In this document: one piece after another, positions 45,199-45,779 of the stretch
Layout: each line of letters opens with the position of its first letter
Numbering within the stretch: position 1 is the first letter of the stretch
NCBI GenBank assembly: GCA_016987375.1
Contig: PJRA01000274.1
Location: 1,393 to 47,171 of the forward strand
Source: Brachionus koreanus
Taxonomy: Eukaryota; Rotifera; Eurotatoria; Ploima; Brachionidae
Length of the DNA: 45,779 nucleotides
Direction of reading: 5' to 3'
Notes under the pieces: generated by a model
What the model was told of the DNA's origin: nothing
What the model saw: the letters and a program-made list of their open reading frames with translations, nothing else
Database searches by the model: none
Program-made: the position numbers and the translations under genes

Positions 45199-45779
45199 AT
45201 TAATTTTTATTTCTCTGACTTAGTCAACTTAATTTTATAAAAAATTTCATTAATTTTAAGAAAACAATTTAGGATTTGTATGCAAGCTAGCTTAATTTTT
45301 TTTTTAATTTTCAAATTTTATTAAATAAAAAATGAGTGTGTCATTTTTTAAATAAAAATTAATTTAGTTAATGATTTAATTTAGAAAAAAAAATTTCAAA
45401 GGATTGTCGAAAAATTTTCAAAATTTTCATCAAAAAGCTATCAAAAAATAAAAATATTTGAAATTTTTATGTCTCATTTTATGCATTCTAAAGTTCGGGC
45501 AATGCAAAACTTTCACACTATCTTCAGATTCAGTTTTCGGTCTCATTTTCAAATTCAACGCTAAGCCAAATTTTTAAGGGGGAAGTCAAATTTTTTTTGT
45601 AGGCTATTGGGGTCTGAAACTTATAATAATAATAATAGTTAATATTCTACGGTCAATATTGGTTTAACTAAATTGACAAAGCAGGAAGACTAACGTAGTC
45701 CCACTATAGTAGACTTCATTTTTTTTATTTCTACCGACATTGTCCAATCTGTTTTTGAACTGGTTCGGTGACCGAACCT
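45199..45779. other. 3' flank to window end, possible transposon terminus
   Basis: AT-rich up to about 45480, then noticeably less so. The window ends in GGTTCGGT-G-ACCGAACC (45762-45778), a perfect inverted repeat that could be the end of a DNA transposon continuing outside. A short (ATA)n run lies at about 45624. No gene recognised. Confidence 0.4.

Noticed and set aside
45199..45779. Kinase or LRR exons continuing the ROCO-like gene
   Set aside because: No open frame with kinase motifs follows; a possible donor at about 45150 leads only to acceptors with immediate stops.
1..45779. CRISPR arrays, operons with ribosome-binding sites, bacterial insertion sequences
   Set aside because: The window is eukaryotic; no regularly spaced identical repeats or prokaryotic gene arrangement were seen.

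Overview
The window is nuclear DNA from an animal with a compact, very AT-rich genome. I judge this from genes broken by many short GT-AG introns (mostly about 45-60 nt), a Mox homeobox gene, two Rel/NF-kappaB genes, an immunoglobulin-type receptor, beta-1,4-galactosyltransferase, TATA boxes and AATAAA poly(A) signals. A monogonont rotifer (Brachionus-like) is my best guess, but that is inference. All multi-exon models below were built by hand, checking that every junction keeps the reading phase.

Layout, left to right. 329-3150 (-): single-pass Ig-like receptor with five exons joined by phase-1 introns. 6117-8982 (+): secreted GH36/raffinose-synthase-like glycosidase. 9193-9541 (-): small Thr-rich surface protein. 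10.0-12.1 kb: Tc1 and mariner remnants. 12393-13994 (-): Mox homeobox gene. 14.9-15.1 kb: palindromic MITE. 18.1-18.5 kb: two head-to-head tRNA-Cys genes in an inverted repeat. 19735-20858 and 22211-23306 (+): tandem ELOVL4-like fatty-acid elongases. 23556-25877 (-): Rel gene A. 26171-27618 (+): Dph1, divergent from Rel A. 28700-29949 (-): beta-1,4-galactosyltransferase. 30.6-32.2 kb: MITE-like inverted repeats, a sequence gap and a mariner fragment. 32331-36303 (-): Rel gene B, with a MULE transposase relic in its sixth intron. 39065-40582 (+): single-exon RING protein. 41.5-41.8 kb: tail of a LINE. 42889-45198 (+): ROCO-like protein. The rest is AT-rich DNA in which I see no gene.

The most unusual object is the last gene. 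It encodes a degenerate Roc (Ras-of-complex) domain and a COR-like domain, and between them lies a segment closely resembling the stalk/microtubule-binding domain of dynein heavy chains. About 85 bp before its start codon is a near-consensus RFX X-box, the signature of ciliary genes. I know of no described protein with this order of domains; it is a candidate microtubule- or cilium-associated pseudo-GTPase.

Other points of note are a 382-bp block that differs at one base between the two Rel genes, intron included (gene conversion or recent duplication), a reading-frame problem at one splice acceptor of the second elongase, and a MITE with nested GC-rich palindromes.
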